From positions 1,984,001-2,048,000 of the forward strand of contig CADCSX010000006.1 of assembly GCA_902805475.1 (NCBI GenBank): a stretch of 64,000 nucleotides of DNA. The letters run 5' to 3'. Source of the DNA: Entonaema liquescens. Taxonomy: Eukaryota; Ascomycota; Sordariomycetes; Xylariales; Xylariaceae. This document shows positions 1 through 13,188 of this stretch, piece by piece (the stretch's first letter is position 1; every line of letters begins with the position of its first letter). The translations under genes and the position numbers were made by a program. The notes beneath the pieces were generated by a model. The model made no database searches, had not been told where the DNA came from, and saw only the letters and a list, made by a program, of their open reading frames with translations.

Positions 1-113
1 CTGATTAAAGGTAGAGTAAAGGACATAGCAGCATGCCCAAAGCCCCTTTCTTACTACCTCCAGCAAGTTCAATCAAGTAATATATTACCCAACACCCAGA
101 CATGTTACCATAA

Positions 114-1348
114 TCAGGAGCCACCAATGATCTCATTCACAAGTCCTACAACATCCTCCGCACAGCCATACGATCCTTGATATCCCCAGCCCGCATGTCC
201 ATAGTTGTGAACAACCCACGTACCGTCAATCTTCTCCTTCTCGATCCTGACGCCTCCCTCCCTGAACGGGCGGAGACCAACTCCATGGCGGATAATATCC
301 AGCGCCTCGACCCCTTTTCCATTCGTAAGCTCCGGCATGACCTCTACGGCCCGCCGCATAATCCTCATCGCGATATTCGGGTCCGGCTGGCTTTCCCAGC
401 TCCCCTTCTGGTACGTCCCGCCGAGGACCGTGCCGCCGCCCGCCGCCCGCATCATGATGTAGCAGACCTCGTCGTCGGCGTCGTCCGTCCCGGATTTCGT
501 CACCATGTACGGCGCCTCGTTCCTGACGACGACGATCTGGCCGCGGACCGGCACGACGTTCTTGTCCAGCACTCCACCTAGTTTCGAGGCGCTTAGCCCC
601 GTGGTGTTAATTACGACGGCGGCCTTCTCGCCCGTGTGGCTTAGGGAGGCCGCCTCCGAGATGTGCTTTATCTGCCCGCGGCGGAACACGACGCCGTTCG
701 CTCGGCACTTTCCTAGAAGCCACGGTAGGTAGATCATGACGTTTAGACATGCGGATCCGAACTCGCAGCCCGATGCCATGCCCTCGGGGAGTTCATCCTT
801 GGAGAGCTCTCGGAAATCCTCGAAGAGAGTCTTATACCAGGGGTTCTCCTGATAGAGCCCGTCGAACTTGTAACTCCCCTTTCTGAGCCCCTCGATGTCC
901 TTCTGGCGGCGGTACACACGAGACTCTGCACGTATCGTTTAGATCTGATAGACCTCGTCGTGCTCGGACTACTTACTTAGCAAGTGTATTCCGGCCTCGG
1001 GTACCTCGGTAGCGAGCCTCTTGATCTCTGGCCAAGTGCGACGTTCCCACGAGCTATTCCTCTCGAGCGACATGCTATTCTAGAGTAAGTCCCGATATCG
1101 ACGTAGAAAGGCGTGAGACCCCCTTACGGTAGAACGTTCGCGCCAGCCCATGGTGACGCATACTCGATATCATAATCACCCGGCATATGCTTCGCTACGA
1201 CCGTAATAACATTCCCTTCCTGCTTAGAGAGCAGGTAGGCTGTCGTGATACCCGACACACCCGCGCTGCCATCCGACGTATTAGTGGAACTTACAGCCTT
1301 CGATAGACAGCTTATCGGAGCTTACCCGACGACCACAATATTCGGCAT
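114..1348 (-). CDS. D-amino-acid oxidase, 4 exons, 356 aa
   Basis: FAD-dependent oxidase that deaminates D-amino acids to 2-oxo acids, ammonia and H2O2. Model: exons 1326-1348, 1128-1265, 977-1074 and 114-925, all with GT..AG introns (60, 53 and 51 nt) and compatible phases. The joined N-terminus reads MPNIVVVGAGVSGITTAYLL, the Rossmann FAD-binding motif. It is followed by an ASPWAGANVLP-like flavin contact (about residues 43-53), GLRPFREGG around residue 305 with the substrate arginine, and the family signature NYGHAGWGYQGSYG at 327-340. Length is normal for the family. The C-terminus is IIGGS, with no SKL-type peroxisomal signal, although many family members are peroxisomal. The 23-nt first exon is easily missed. 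Family assignment is firm; substrate preference (neutral or acidic D-amino acids) cannot be told. Confidence 0.92.
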
Positions 1349-4300
1349 CTTAGCGGCGAAATATCTCGAACTGATACTATAATATGGATGATCCACCCAG
1401 TTGGTTCGTGCTACAATCTGGGGTATAATTAAAGCACTGTATGGATGCACTATGTATATTAAGAATATGGTTGATCAAGTCCGGCCTGTGTCCGAGGTAG
1501 TAAGTAGTAAGTAGTAAGTAGTAAGTAGTATTCCGAGGCAATGGACTTGCAGTCTTTCTCTTTCAGGTAATGCGAAACGGAAACGCGCACTTGACATTGG
1601 CGCTATGATGCTATTGCATGGATCAATTTAACTCGCTACCGTTAATCCGTTTGTAAACATACGACAGGTTATAATATCTTGGATCCGCTTTCGGCGTAGT
1701 TTGTAGGTTAACCCGTTAGTATAGAGGTTTACGTCTTTGTTTCTTGATTCCTTCCCGCAGGTAACGTATTGGTTATCATTACGAAATCATTCGATAGAGT
1801 GGTACTAACTCCGCATCGGCACTCCGCTTTCAAGTAATGCCGCTATCCATCTCGTTCCGCCGTGGGGCTCCGAATCCGGTCTGAGGCCGGTTTGTAACGT
1901 ATATCAACACATCGAATAACGCCAAGGATCTCGATCGCTTATTTATAACAAGCTATAAAGACAAGTTTTATCTTGTCACGTTAAAATCAAACATATTTTA
2001 CTAGAGTACAAGCATGTTCCTAGCCCTGATGAGATATGTTAGCATCCATCATAACGACAGGAGGGTAGCGCCTACGATGTTTCGTTAAAAACATGGTAGA
2101 GAAAACTCTTGATGACTAGATATACATTCTCATTGGGCATGATTAGGCGATCAGGATGCTGTGCACTATCTTTATGAAACCTCGCCTAGCTTAGCAAACC
2201 TGATAGGCATCAAACGACATCTCCCCACGGTATCGTTACACGTTGCAACCCGGGTGGCTCGAAGCACCTGGGCATTTATTGCCTTGCCGAGCCTGTGAGA
2301 CGTCAGGATATAAACGGAGATGGCATCTTAGAGCTTCCATGGACTCAGTCTGAGACATCGCTTCATTCATGGGTGCGATGCATCGTATCTAACTACACAC
2401 GAAGCTGAACGTGTCAATTAACAAGCAAACGCGGCGCCTAGACCCCATTTTCATTTCTTAATGGATAGGCCATATTGCCGCGTCTATTCGCATAGGAGTG
2501 TGTGGGAGGATCTCAATGTCGAAGTAACCCCCATATGCGATGGCTCCAATGTTGAGAATGCATTTCCTATGAAGCCAGAGTACCACTCGGAACATTCATG
2601 CGAGGCAGGCCGCATTGGATATTGATAGACTATCGGCTAATCCAAGCAAAATTTCAAGGGAGAATTGCCATGCCGGGACAGACATATGGAAATAAACAAG
2701 CTTCGCGAACCCAATATTGTCGGCAGATCTGAGCATACTATTGTTAGAATTTTTCATGCTGAACCAGCTTGAATCGCTCGGGTTATGGTAAGGTATGTTG
2801 ATCGGGATGAAAGGTCTTGAATGATGCATACATGACAAAATGCTCTGTTTCTATGAGCAAGCTTGAGCATATTGGTTGGGTAAAATGATAATTGCCCCTA
2901 ATGAGTTGTTTTCTTCAATATTTCTCTCCATCTGCATTTCCCACTATATTATAATAATATAGTTGACTCGCGATAAATAACGATGACTCTGGTACTGCAT
3001 AACTGTAAGAGCATCGTAGATCGCATTACGAGAATAGGGGTATAGTTGCTCATGGCCTTAGGAAAACTGAAGCAAATTGCTGCAAGTCGTCGAATAGTCG
3101 AGCAGGCCTCAGGCGCATAAGCGCGTCGCCTACTATGATAGCGACCTTTCTTATCTAAGCCACCTCTAGGCTAGTATGTAGTTGGCGGTAACTGTATTTT
3201 TTTTGCGCCATTTCGGTGTGGGTTAAGGAGGACATTCTGAGATGATATTACTCGTTATGCAGTGCAACATGGATATATCATACTCTGGATACATCGCTTG
3301 GCGGGCTCATGGCTTTATGCAACGACCCGACACAGTTTCCATCAATCTGACACCGGAATCTGCTGGCCTCCTAGCACCGACAGATGGGATCCGAATATGA
3401 GGGCCATTTTGGGGGCTTGATCATTTGATGATCTGATGAGGCGCCTCGGAAATCAGCAACGCAGTTCGGTAAATGTGGCAGCCATAATAACCATGCATAG
3501 TATCAGCCGACCTATAAAAGTCTGGCATGTCTCTGAGCTGGATTCGGAGTATTATCCCTCAATGTGACAGCGGGTAAAGAGTGTGACGTAGTAAGGCAGT
3601 TAGAAATGGTACGATTCTGCTGCATCCAAACACTCGTCCCCTTGACGGATGGCGTTTGGAGCAACTCAACTCAACTGGAGTCTAGAAAAAAAAAATAGCA
3701 GCGGATGAGTATCTTGGCGACCTGGGTCATTCGGCGTTCCGGGATACATCCGATCTGACTATACTCATCTGCACGTCATTGCCTCGGCCTATAGACGCGC
3801 CTATAGAGATTACTACATAGGTGAATCCAATAGTATAGTGTGTCGATTACATCTCTATACTGTAGCTTTCGATTCAATCAGGATCATGCGTAGTGATAGA
3901 CTCCTCATCACCGAGTACACGCATACATAAGTTGACAGCTCAACTACGGAAGAAAGGATTCTGCATTCCGATATTATCCCTTGCTAGTCGGTGACTAAGT
4001 CTTGAAGCGACTAAGGTGACTTTTAGGTACCTCGCAGGATGGAAGCGGTGAAGAAAATATCGTCCATTGAGATCAAAGCCGTACCGAACGGCTGGGTCCT
4101 TTCTCGAGAAAAGGATGCGGGAAGAGGAGAAGGTGAATGCGAGCCTGCGGCGTCGCTGCGCCAAACAGCCGGGACTGACGCGAGAATGAAAAATAATTGT
4201 ATTTGATGACACATACGTACACGAAGGCCCAGTGGCTTGAAATCCCCAAGTTCCAAGGTTGCAGACGCACATTGTACAGGTAGTACAGTGTGGTTTCACG

Positions 4301-7300
4301 ACCAGCCGGGATGGTGCGTTCCAGTGCATTGGGAATACCAGAGCACGAGTGGCTCCATACCAACCAACGGCCCGAGAATCCAATTTGTTGGAACTTGGGA
4401 AAACGTAGATGGCTTTGCCACTAGGACGTATGGGGTGGTATGTCTTGGATAAGAAATCATGCAAACCGTAAAATCATTGTTTGCCGGCTGGTACCTCAGG
4501 TTCCATTCTAACCATTCTGTTCATCTAGGATAGTTCCTCGGAGCAAGTTTTCGTCGACCTCCTTTAATATATAGGCTTGGCTAGACGAAAGAGCGAGACC
4601 GCCGAACAACGATCGGAGTTCGGATACGGGATGGCGGGCGTATGTTGAGAACGTCTCCCGGTATTCTCCCACAAAGCGCTAGAGGACGGATAGCCTCCAT
4701 GCTTCTAAACACATTAGATAGCTAAGTACAAATCGAAGACAGGAATCTCCAAAGTAGGGTTACATGGTAAGCGGGGCGCAGTGCTGCAGAGCTGTCGACT
4801 TATTACCTTTCCTTCCAAATGCGGTGGTAAAGAGGGGGAATATCCATCAGTGACGGCGACACATGAGAAGGGCTCGAGGAAGAACCCCCAATTGTGAATG
4901 TTTAACCCCTCTCGAATGAGTGTGTGTTGAATCGTAAGGATGTTGTACTTTACGAGGTAAAACTCATAACATATCGGCTGATTGGTAATAACTATTGAAT
5001 ATGGTAAGAAGACACGTTATCGAACAACGTGTCATCACTGACTACGGATTCCCGCCTACCCCTTAAAGACGCCGAGATATCTAGGTATCTAATAAGATAG
5101 CACAGCTGAATATAGTAGTTGTGCGGGGCCAGGCATATGTAGGCCTAGCAGCTATCCCTGGACTCTGGAGACAAGTGCTCTGGCGAAATGACCCCAAATC
5201 GTTATGTTAAAAGTAACGGTCCTCGGCACGGAAGATCAACCAGGCAGTTGATTTGTCTTTCTACGTGCATTGGGTTAGATGCATGTGCATACGTAAAATA
5301 CCTAATTTTATCCTAATAGAGAATGGAGCAGACGAGAGGAACCCCGGGTATGGTTCCCATTTTGTCGGATTGTCGACCGAGTAGCGGGTTTGTACATAGC
5401 ATCATGCGCTGGTTAGGGGTCCAAAGGGGAGAGGCTGGCTCGTTGGTAAGTCGATGCGCAGGATCTCCACAAATGGTATATTAAAGTGAACGGACCACTG
5501 AATATTGATTCGAAGATGAGGAGACCACATGTCTAACTAAAGCCTGACATTGCTGCAGAAATGTCTGAGTCGGGTTTGGTGGCAGACACCATCCACGAGC
5601 TGAGATAGGATATTGCGAAGTTCAATAGAGTGTTAAGTTGATTTTTGGGGGTTGCGGGTGAGAGTCGATATTGGAATTGTATAATGAATGACAAAGTGGA
5701 GAGAAGAGTCGAAACGAAAGTTTGGGTATTTGCTTCCGTCCCATCAGGTTGGATCCGTATTCCACACAACCCGCATTTACCCTCCTATCATCATCCGTTA
5801 TTTATTATAGGTGCTAACTCCATACCACTAATAAGTTTCGATGTTCCTAGCTGCATTAGGTACGTAACTTACATAAGGAATGTACAAGACATACAATCCG
5901 TACAAGGTACCTTCATATGCGCCGAGGTCGTACCTTGATACACTATGTACATTTTACGTGCTTTTATATCCACATGCGCTCCGCTAGGTTCTCCCAGCGC
6001 AACGCACCGTTGGCAGTGCAGTTGCAGCGGGCACGCATATTACATATACAATATCCAATGCCCAGCCGTTCGGGAATCAGGTTCCCCGTCTACCGGTGTG
6101 AAGACATGGCGCGTGAAAGCATCCTCCCGGGTTTGATGCAACTGCGGGGATAAACTTAATTCGATTAAATCACTTTTAAATGCACCGACGGACCATGGAC
6201 GCCTTGCCCGCTTAGGTACTATGCCTATCTTGCCTATCTCGTTTTCAGTCGGGAGAGGAACGTTGTATTAAACTTCTTTTTTCTCCTTATTGAAAATTTC
6301 TCCTCTTCTCAATCACCCTAAATCGTACATGACTCGCTAACTGGCCGTCATAGACATGTCAGATCGCTATTCCCGTGCCGTCGTTGGCGACTCGTGGTAC
6401 TGGAATAATTATGATTGATGATTGGATTCCCAGTAAAACTCTCGCAGACGTTAGCGTACCTAAAAAGCAAAAAGCAAGCAGGAAAAGTAAACGCGTTGTT
6501 ACAGTAATGGAGTATATGAGATTCGATTTTGACACTGTTTATCCTTACATTGCAGTACGTATACGGATACATACCTAAGTACAGAGGTACCAGGACCCGA
6601 CATGCTGGTTGAAGGTACTATGTATATGATTTCCCGCGCCTGCCTCCCTTTAAAAAGGCTGGGGGCTTGAGCGGTGATTGGAGAAGCCGCTCTGTTGGAG
6701 TCAGGGTTGAAGTGACAACCCGAACCACCCCTATCGAGAACCCCAGGGTCCTTGATTGCCCAGACACAACGTACCTGCTATGATCATCTAATGCCTACAA
6801 TACTTTACAAGCGACACGGGATACTAGACCTAGCAGCCGACATAATGCAATGGACCCCCCTTCTCGCGGATTACATATCTATGCGACTTAATGACCTAAC
6901 ACCGAGGGTAGGCAATATAGCCATTTCCAATTCCCATTTGTTTATACCCAAGATGTCTTTTTATACCCATCCCTTTGATTGTGGCGTATGCAGACGTATT
7001 TGTCTCGTGTAGCCTAGCGGTTATACTATTGATAGATGTAGGTATATCTGCTACCTTACCTCTATGTACCTAGGTACTTAAGTGTGTAATGCATGGATAT
7101 AGGTACCTACACATGTACATCCTCATGTCCCTTCCCGATTGCCCACATGAAGCAGACCGAAGTACCTACAGCCCTGCATCTACATGTAGTACCTAAAACG
7201 AGCAGAGGTAGTACTTCATGGAACGTACTTGAAAAGGTCATGGTATCGTACCCAATTAGGAGGTATTGGACCACAAGAGACGATCGCTCCACTAAAGCTA

Positions 7301-8143
7301 CTACATTGCATACCTAGAGGTCAGTGGAAACTGCCAAGCAAAAAAGTTACCCACCTGTAATGGAGCATTTCATTCTGTTGGTTTACCATCAGTTTTACCA
7401 CGCCTGCAGGCCCTGTCTTGCCTGTCTCGTTGGGTTTATGCTAGCTCCTGGTACCTACTCCTGGTAAACAAGCCCTGGTAGACCGTCCCAGCCCGTCCCA
7501 CATGCTCTGTATTTATTATCGATTGGACTTCGAGTCTAACCTTGTAAATGCTTCTTCACCTGGGGTGACCTAGCGCCGGGACAGATGGCTTGTAACCAAG
7601 TAACCAACCAGCTATTCCCACATTTCTCCGGACTCTTCTACTCTACCTTTCCTTTCCTACTTCTTTCTCGCACTCTTCTCCTGTTTGTCAACCCCAGGTC
7701 CTAACAACAACCTCAATTGATCAGTGGCTCTCATAGCCACTCGTGCGTTCTTTGTATCGCATCGGCTTGTCATCGAATGTGTGTGGGAATACTGTCAACC
7801 TTTCTTGACAGTAAGCGTAGGAAGAGGCGGGTGAACTTGGATCTCGACTCTATTTGATGGCTTTGCTACCTGAGCTGTAGCATTGATAACTTATATCAAG
7901 ATTCGAGGCCAACCTGTATTCATCACGCGTTCCGCCTCAGAGCTACTCGCTTCATATATTAGTCGTCAACCTATATTCACTAACGACAGGGGCCGGTACC
8001 CTCTTGGTCTACCTTCTCTACCTTCAGTGCAAAGACGTAATTGCGCGGCTTGAATTGGATAGTTTCGGACAGCTCGAAGCTTGACAGATTAATCCCGTTA
8101 TTTAGTCAATAAGGATATCCTCAGGTAGTTGGAGAAGGAAATC
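1349..8143. other. 6.8-kb stretch without a supportable gene
   Basis: Only short ORFs on both strands, none with recognisable domains, consistent codon use or exon chains. Frequent stops and mixed base composition suggest old non-coding or decayed sequence. It contains a heptamer microsatellite at 1497-1530 and several TACCTAGGTA-type palindromes near 7067-7109. The 5' flank of the zinc-ribbon gene lies at its right end. Confidence 0.6.
1497..1530. repeat. (GTAGTAA)n microsatellite
   Basis: Nearly five perfect tandem copies of a 7-nt unit (GTAGTAA), upstream of the D-amino-acid oxidase start on the opposite side of its promoter. Confidence 0.95.
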
Positions 8144-9249
8144 ATGAGTTCACCTACGGCCGCGAACCCAGCAGGGTCCATATCGCGAGAGGCGAAGAAG
8201 AGGAAGGGAGTACGAAAGGTCTTGTACAACGTAAAGACCGTTTTCAAATGGAGTGCTCGAACCAAGAAGGGCGCGCCACCAAGTGCACCTGCAGCCGCAG
8301 TAGTAAGGTTCGTTTAAATGGAACATATTTACATATGATATTGTTGTAACGTTAGATGTTGACTCTTATTTAGCCAACCTGCTGCGCCGGCGAAACCGCA
8401 GTATGAAGGAGCCACCAAGATTCCTCGCATACAGATTCATGAGGAGCGTGCGAAGAAACTCGGTACTAAATTTGGTTTGGAGATCAAACCAAGCGAATGG
8501 CATACCACCGAGGGAGATGTGCTTCGTGTTGAGAAATCGGTCCGTATGCGGATTCACCGGGAGTGCCATCAATGCCATTCCGCGTTCGCTGCCGGTGATG
8601 AGTGTCCTAACTGTAAGCACAAGCGCTGTAAATTGTGCACTCGGCACCCTGTCAAGCTGCGTACGGAGGAAGAGAAACAGGCTCTACGAGAAAAGAGGGA
8701 GGCGGCCATCCGACGCAACAAGCAGAATGCTCCTATCGTCCCCAGCTATGACTATTCTGAGAAGATTGTCTTGAAACGTCCCCGGAAGACAGGGCAGGAT
8801 CTAGTCTACAAAGGCAAGGCCCGCGTGCGTGTCAGAAGACACTGCCATGAGTGTAACCATCTGATCACTGGTCATGCAAAGCAAGCAAGAGTCTGCGACA
8901 ATTGCGGCCACAAACGTTGTGCCGACTGCCCGAGAGAACCGTATGTCACCTTTTCTGTGCATTATCAAATCAGTCCCTAACCTTGTACAGGAATGATAAG
9001 AACAAGTATCCATATGGATATCCTAACGACGAGCCGGGCACAAACTTTAAAGGGGTGCACGCCTGTCATGAATGCAGGAGGAAATTTCCGCCAAACTCTG
9101 ACGATGGAGCCGAGTGTCGCAATTGTTCGCACAGGAAGTGCTCTGATTGCCCACGAGTCAAGCCCAGGAAGGTCGACCCCGAACCAGACCCCGATATTTT
9201 GGAAACCCTACGACTCCGCGTTGCGGCCTTGTCGACTGCGGATAGCTAA
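8144..9249 (+). CDS. Fungal triple zinc-ribbon protein, 3 exons, 329 aa
   Basis: Exons 8144-8307, 8374-8940 and 8991-9249. The second intron (GTATGT..TACAG) is canonical; the first needs a GTTCGT donor to keep phase. Start chosen at the first ATG of the open frame. The protein carries three related Cys/His units of the form C-H-x-C, spacer, C-x2-C-x4-C-x2-C: RECHQC..CPNCKHKRCKLC, RHCHECN..CDNCGHKRCADC and HACHECR..CRNCSHRKCSDC. Each is likely to bind zinc. The N-terminus is basic and alanine/proline rich. I do not recognise a named gene; it resembles conserved uncharacterised fungal proteins. Function unknown, perhaps nucleic-acid or protein binding. It is isolated in a gene-poor region. Confidence 0.8.
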
Positions 9250-12221
9250 AAATTGTTTCGAACATCTTTCACCAGCCTAAATGATACTGAGCGACAGTTC
9301 CGACCCGACCGAATCTTTGCCCCTCCGACTTGATTTGCTTCATAGCGTGTACCCGAGATCGGATTATATTTCCCCAAACCTTTAAATTCGGGCCAAGTAT
9401 ATATATCGGATCTACCGACGGTAACATTATGTGCAACGAATTACGATATGAGCCGCATTATACCACTTTTAAGCACGCGTTGATATTTAAAACTTATTCC
9501 GACTTCCCATTCTTACGAAGATTGACTAGACATTGGTACTCTGGAGATATATACTACTACGTTAACTGTGCGCGAGTCAGATGGGCGCATAAGGCGACTG
9601 GCACTAAGTTGATAGTTTTGCTGCCGAGTTGCAATGACAATCTAATTACCTAACCTACCTTTAATGTTGATCTCGCCACTCTTATATCGAGACGAGAAAT
9701 ATACGTTGCCATATAGTTCATATAAAAAGTCGTTCACTTTCATGCTTATTGAGGTTCCCTTCCAGTCAGTCTTCGTCCGATCTGATCTTACGACGGTTGA
9801 GCCCGGCATTTTCGGGCAAGGCAAGGAAAAGTCCCTTGGGGATTGGGCAATTCAACCCATAATGCTGACTCGCAGCTCTCGTTACATTGCATCTCCACTG
9901 GACGTAACAAGTTAAGCTTACTCTACCTCCCCACTCTAACCACTTTGAAGTCCTGCTGGATTGCTGGTCGCACCGCATGCTCCTTCGATCACTCGCATGA
10001 GAAAGTAAGAAGAAATCCTTATGCGTCGTTGTAATGGAGGGTATGCGGCGTTTCTTACAACTACAACCGCAGCGTCTAAATTACGTTCTGGTCAAGGTGA
10101 CGCAATCTTGAGGCACAAATCTGCTAAGGAGGCCATTTCAGAGTGTCAGACTATCAAATCAGTCTATACTATCGAAGCATGGCCTGGCAAGTTGCGGTCA
10201 GCGTAACTGACTAAATAAATCCACCAGTGCCGCACTAAGGATATTTTAACTTCTACCATCCTATTACTGTCTAATTGTTTCTATCTAATAGCCGTTTTAC
10301 ATAATTCCATACACGATTTATCCAAAATATGAAGTCCTCTCGGCTTTAGGTCGCTTACTTCGGCATCCAACCGACGTAACTATTTGGTATCGCCGATATG
10401 AGCCTCGGTGTTTGGGCGTAGATTTGCATTCCGCCTCTCTGGGCTCACATTGTACAAAACGCCGAAAAGCAAGACTTTATTAACCTAAACCAGGCCTTTG
10501 GGGCGGGTGGCTTTTCTTAGTACCTGGAGAAGTTCTAGTGGTTCTAGTGGAATGAGACTAGATGGATAAATGTCACCCTACTTGCTTACGTATAAGTAGG
10601 TAATCGAAAGGACCAAGACGGGCTACGGCTATCAGGCTATCACTTCGCTATTCAAGCGCCCGATTGATTGTTGGCGTTACGCGCTGTACGTCGTATCGGT
10701 TGAAGTTAGCGGCTTTCTTTGCTACCACGAAACCCGGCTAGCTTCATCCTCGTACAATGTTCTAATTGCTGACCGAATTACATACTACGGTAGTACGTAC
10801 CGACGAATGGGAACGGCAAACAATAACCACCCCCAGGACCTCGAGCCTAGCTTGCCCAGGTAGTCCGGGGTTTTCCTCTTTTACAGGGGCAAGAGGGGAA
10901 AGAACCCCCGTTCTGGGAAAGGCTGGACTGGGCGAAGTTGAAAGTGGATAAATAAGAGGACAAATGTAGAAGTCTCCTCCGCGACTACCGATGTTGGATT
11001 TGGTCCGTACCGTGGTTCTTAGGCCACTCACGATGCAGATCTGCGACAAGCTTTCCGCTTCTTACCCGCTACAACGAGCAATTGACAAGAAGCGACCGTG
11101 GGAGAGCCCGGACCCCGCCGACTAGAACATTTTGCTGGGCGACCTGGCGACCCGGTAGCCTGGATGGCCTATTCTCTGTTTCGACTAGGTTAATATCTCG
11201 GAACTTCCGAACTAGTAAGCGTTCGCGCCTTTTAATAGTTATTTGTGGTACCGAGAACCTTAAGGGAGTTAGCTCCGGGGATTTTACGGTCCCCTTTTTT
11301 CAATTGGGTTTAGTGAGATGTTAATTTGAACATGTCATTAATGTTCTTGTGCAAAAGCAAGTTGAGTTGTTATTAATCATTTTATGCAAATACTTATATA
11401 TATGTAGTGCATTATGCACTATGTACTATGCATGTCGGTTGCCAAGATCATCTCCATTTTTTTGGACTATTCCATTTTCGTTTCGTTTTCTTTTTTGTTT
11501 TTCTGGTTTATTCTTTCCCACGTTGCCGATCCGGCCACGCTCAAATCACGTTGATCGCCCTATCCCTCGAGGTCATCACGAGGCGGGCGACGGAAGCTCC
11601 CGCACCCTTCTTGCCAAGTGCTCATCTGAAACGTCATTGCCCACTCCCCCCAACCGTCCGTTATTCCCGTCGTCATTTCTCACAAAAAAAAAAACGTGTC
11701 CGAGGAGATGTCAAAATCGAATCGATAAGGGTTTTGGGATGGGGTGTTAATCATTCGCGTGATTAGCAAATGCCAAGCCTGTCGCTTTTTACCTCTTCTG
11801 GTTATCGAGATAGCCCGGTCCAATCCCAGACGGTCAATGGTTATCGTTCAACTTCCCACCGCGGTAATCCTTATGGTAAGGGTGGCAGAAGAAGAAAAGA
11901 AAAGAAAAGAACCAGCCTCGCCGTTAGGAACGCAAGTGTTATGTTCAATATGCAAGGTCTTAATGGTAGTGTATGAACCGCATTAATTTCTATATATGTA
12001 ATTCCATCTTTTAATGTTACCTATGGGGGCCATGTATGTAACTCATCCCCGTATTAAATTGCTACGACACGGGCCGATTTGAATTTTTTCAAGGGACGGG
12101 ACATCGAACAAGATGCGTAAATCCGAAATTTTCGCTGATAAAAAAAATATGTAGTAACTAGATCACCTGATATCAAATGCTAAAGCGACAAGAGAAAGGT
12201 GACGTAGCTTTGAAATCACTT

Positions 12222-12259
12222 GGCTATGGCTATGGTTATGGCTATGGCTATGGCTATGG
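12222..12259. repeat. (GGCTAT)6 microsatellite
   Basis: Six tandem GGCTAT units, the third changed to GGTTAT. Confidence 0.95.
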
Positions 12260-12853
12260 AATAACCATATGTGGGTGTGGTGTGGGTGAGTGCAATGGGA
12301 TGCGGCGTTCCGGATTATTATTACGTGGAGAGACTGGGGATATATGTAATGTCCCTAATAGAATACACTTTACTCACATTGGATAGTGAGAATGACGGAC
12401 CGAGCCTCGCGGGGCCTGTCCGCGACAAGGACGGGGCTGGAGTTTCTCGTCGATGCTAATATACCGGAGAGCTCTCCGGCCTTTCTCACATTCATTCCCC
12501 GAGCCCCAGCTAACATAGATAGGTATGTACTATGTACCTCCTAGTTAACCTATAGTTCCAAGTATACGTTTTATGTATCAGGTTGGTAATGATTAACGAC
12601 GGGTCTAGCATATTTACAGTACCCACCTGGCGACGATCGACCGAGGCTTGGACGCTAGTAGCCTCGCGAATTACTACCTTATTATATACAATACGTACAG
12701 AGAGGTCAGGGTAGGGTAAGGTTTACTCAGGTTAGGTTAAGTAAGTAATCAACAAGGCTATCCACGTTTCGTAAACGGCACATCTCATCCGCGACGTTTG
12801 CCCCATAGACATGGTTCCCCTCTACCTTGCCTTGTCTACCTAACCTAGTGTAA

Positions 12854-12879
12854 TGTATGTATGTATGTATGTATGTATG
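12854..12879. repeat. (TGTA)n microsatellite
   Basis: About six and a half perfect copies of the tetranucleotide TGTA. Confidence 0.95.
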
Positions 12880-13170
12880 CCTTATTATATATACCCACCG
12901 CGCTAATACCTAGGGGTGTTTTGGCAAGGAAATGAAGCGGTATGGAGAAAAGAAGAAGAAAAAAGTCTGGGGTTGTTGATTTAAGTTGGGTAAGGCTTGC
13001 GAATATTACTATGGTATATACGCGTCTCACGGAAAGCCGGAAGTAGACGGCGACCAACATCTATCCGCGTACGGTTCAACCCGACGTCGTCAGGGGAGCC
13101 GGCTTGCAACGTGGTTTGCCCGGTTTGATGCGCGTGTATCGCTGTGTACGACGGGTTCATGGGTTTCGTC

Positions 13171-13188
13171 TAGTTAGTTAGTTAGTTA
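13171..13188. repeat. (TAGT)n microsatellite
   Basis: Four and a half perfect TAGT units. Confidence 0.9.

Noticed and set aside
3940..4464. 174-codon minus-strand ORF and a 71-codon plus-strand ORF with three cysteines
   Set aside because: Neither has a domain, a convincing ATG with signal peptide, or flanking exons; the plus-strand ORF begins with a non-ATG codon.
5533..7317. Cluster of 60-97 codon ORFs on both strands
   Set aside because: Overlapping in many frames, no codon bias or domain, consistent with random open frames.
9330..10206. Possible small gene or transposon remnant
   Set aside because: No recognisable transposase motif or splice-linked exons; no terminal repeats found by eye.
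11349..11766. Overlapping 133- and 119-codon ORFs
   Set aside because: Driven by T-rich tracts (Phe runs) and basic low-complexity sequence; no start context or family.
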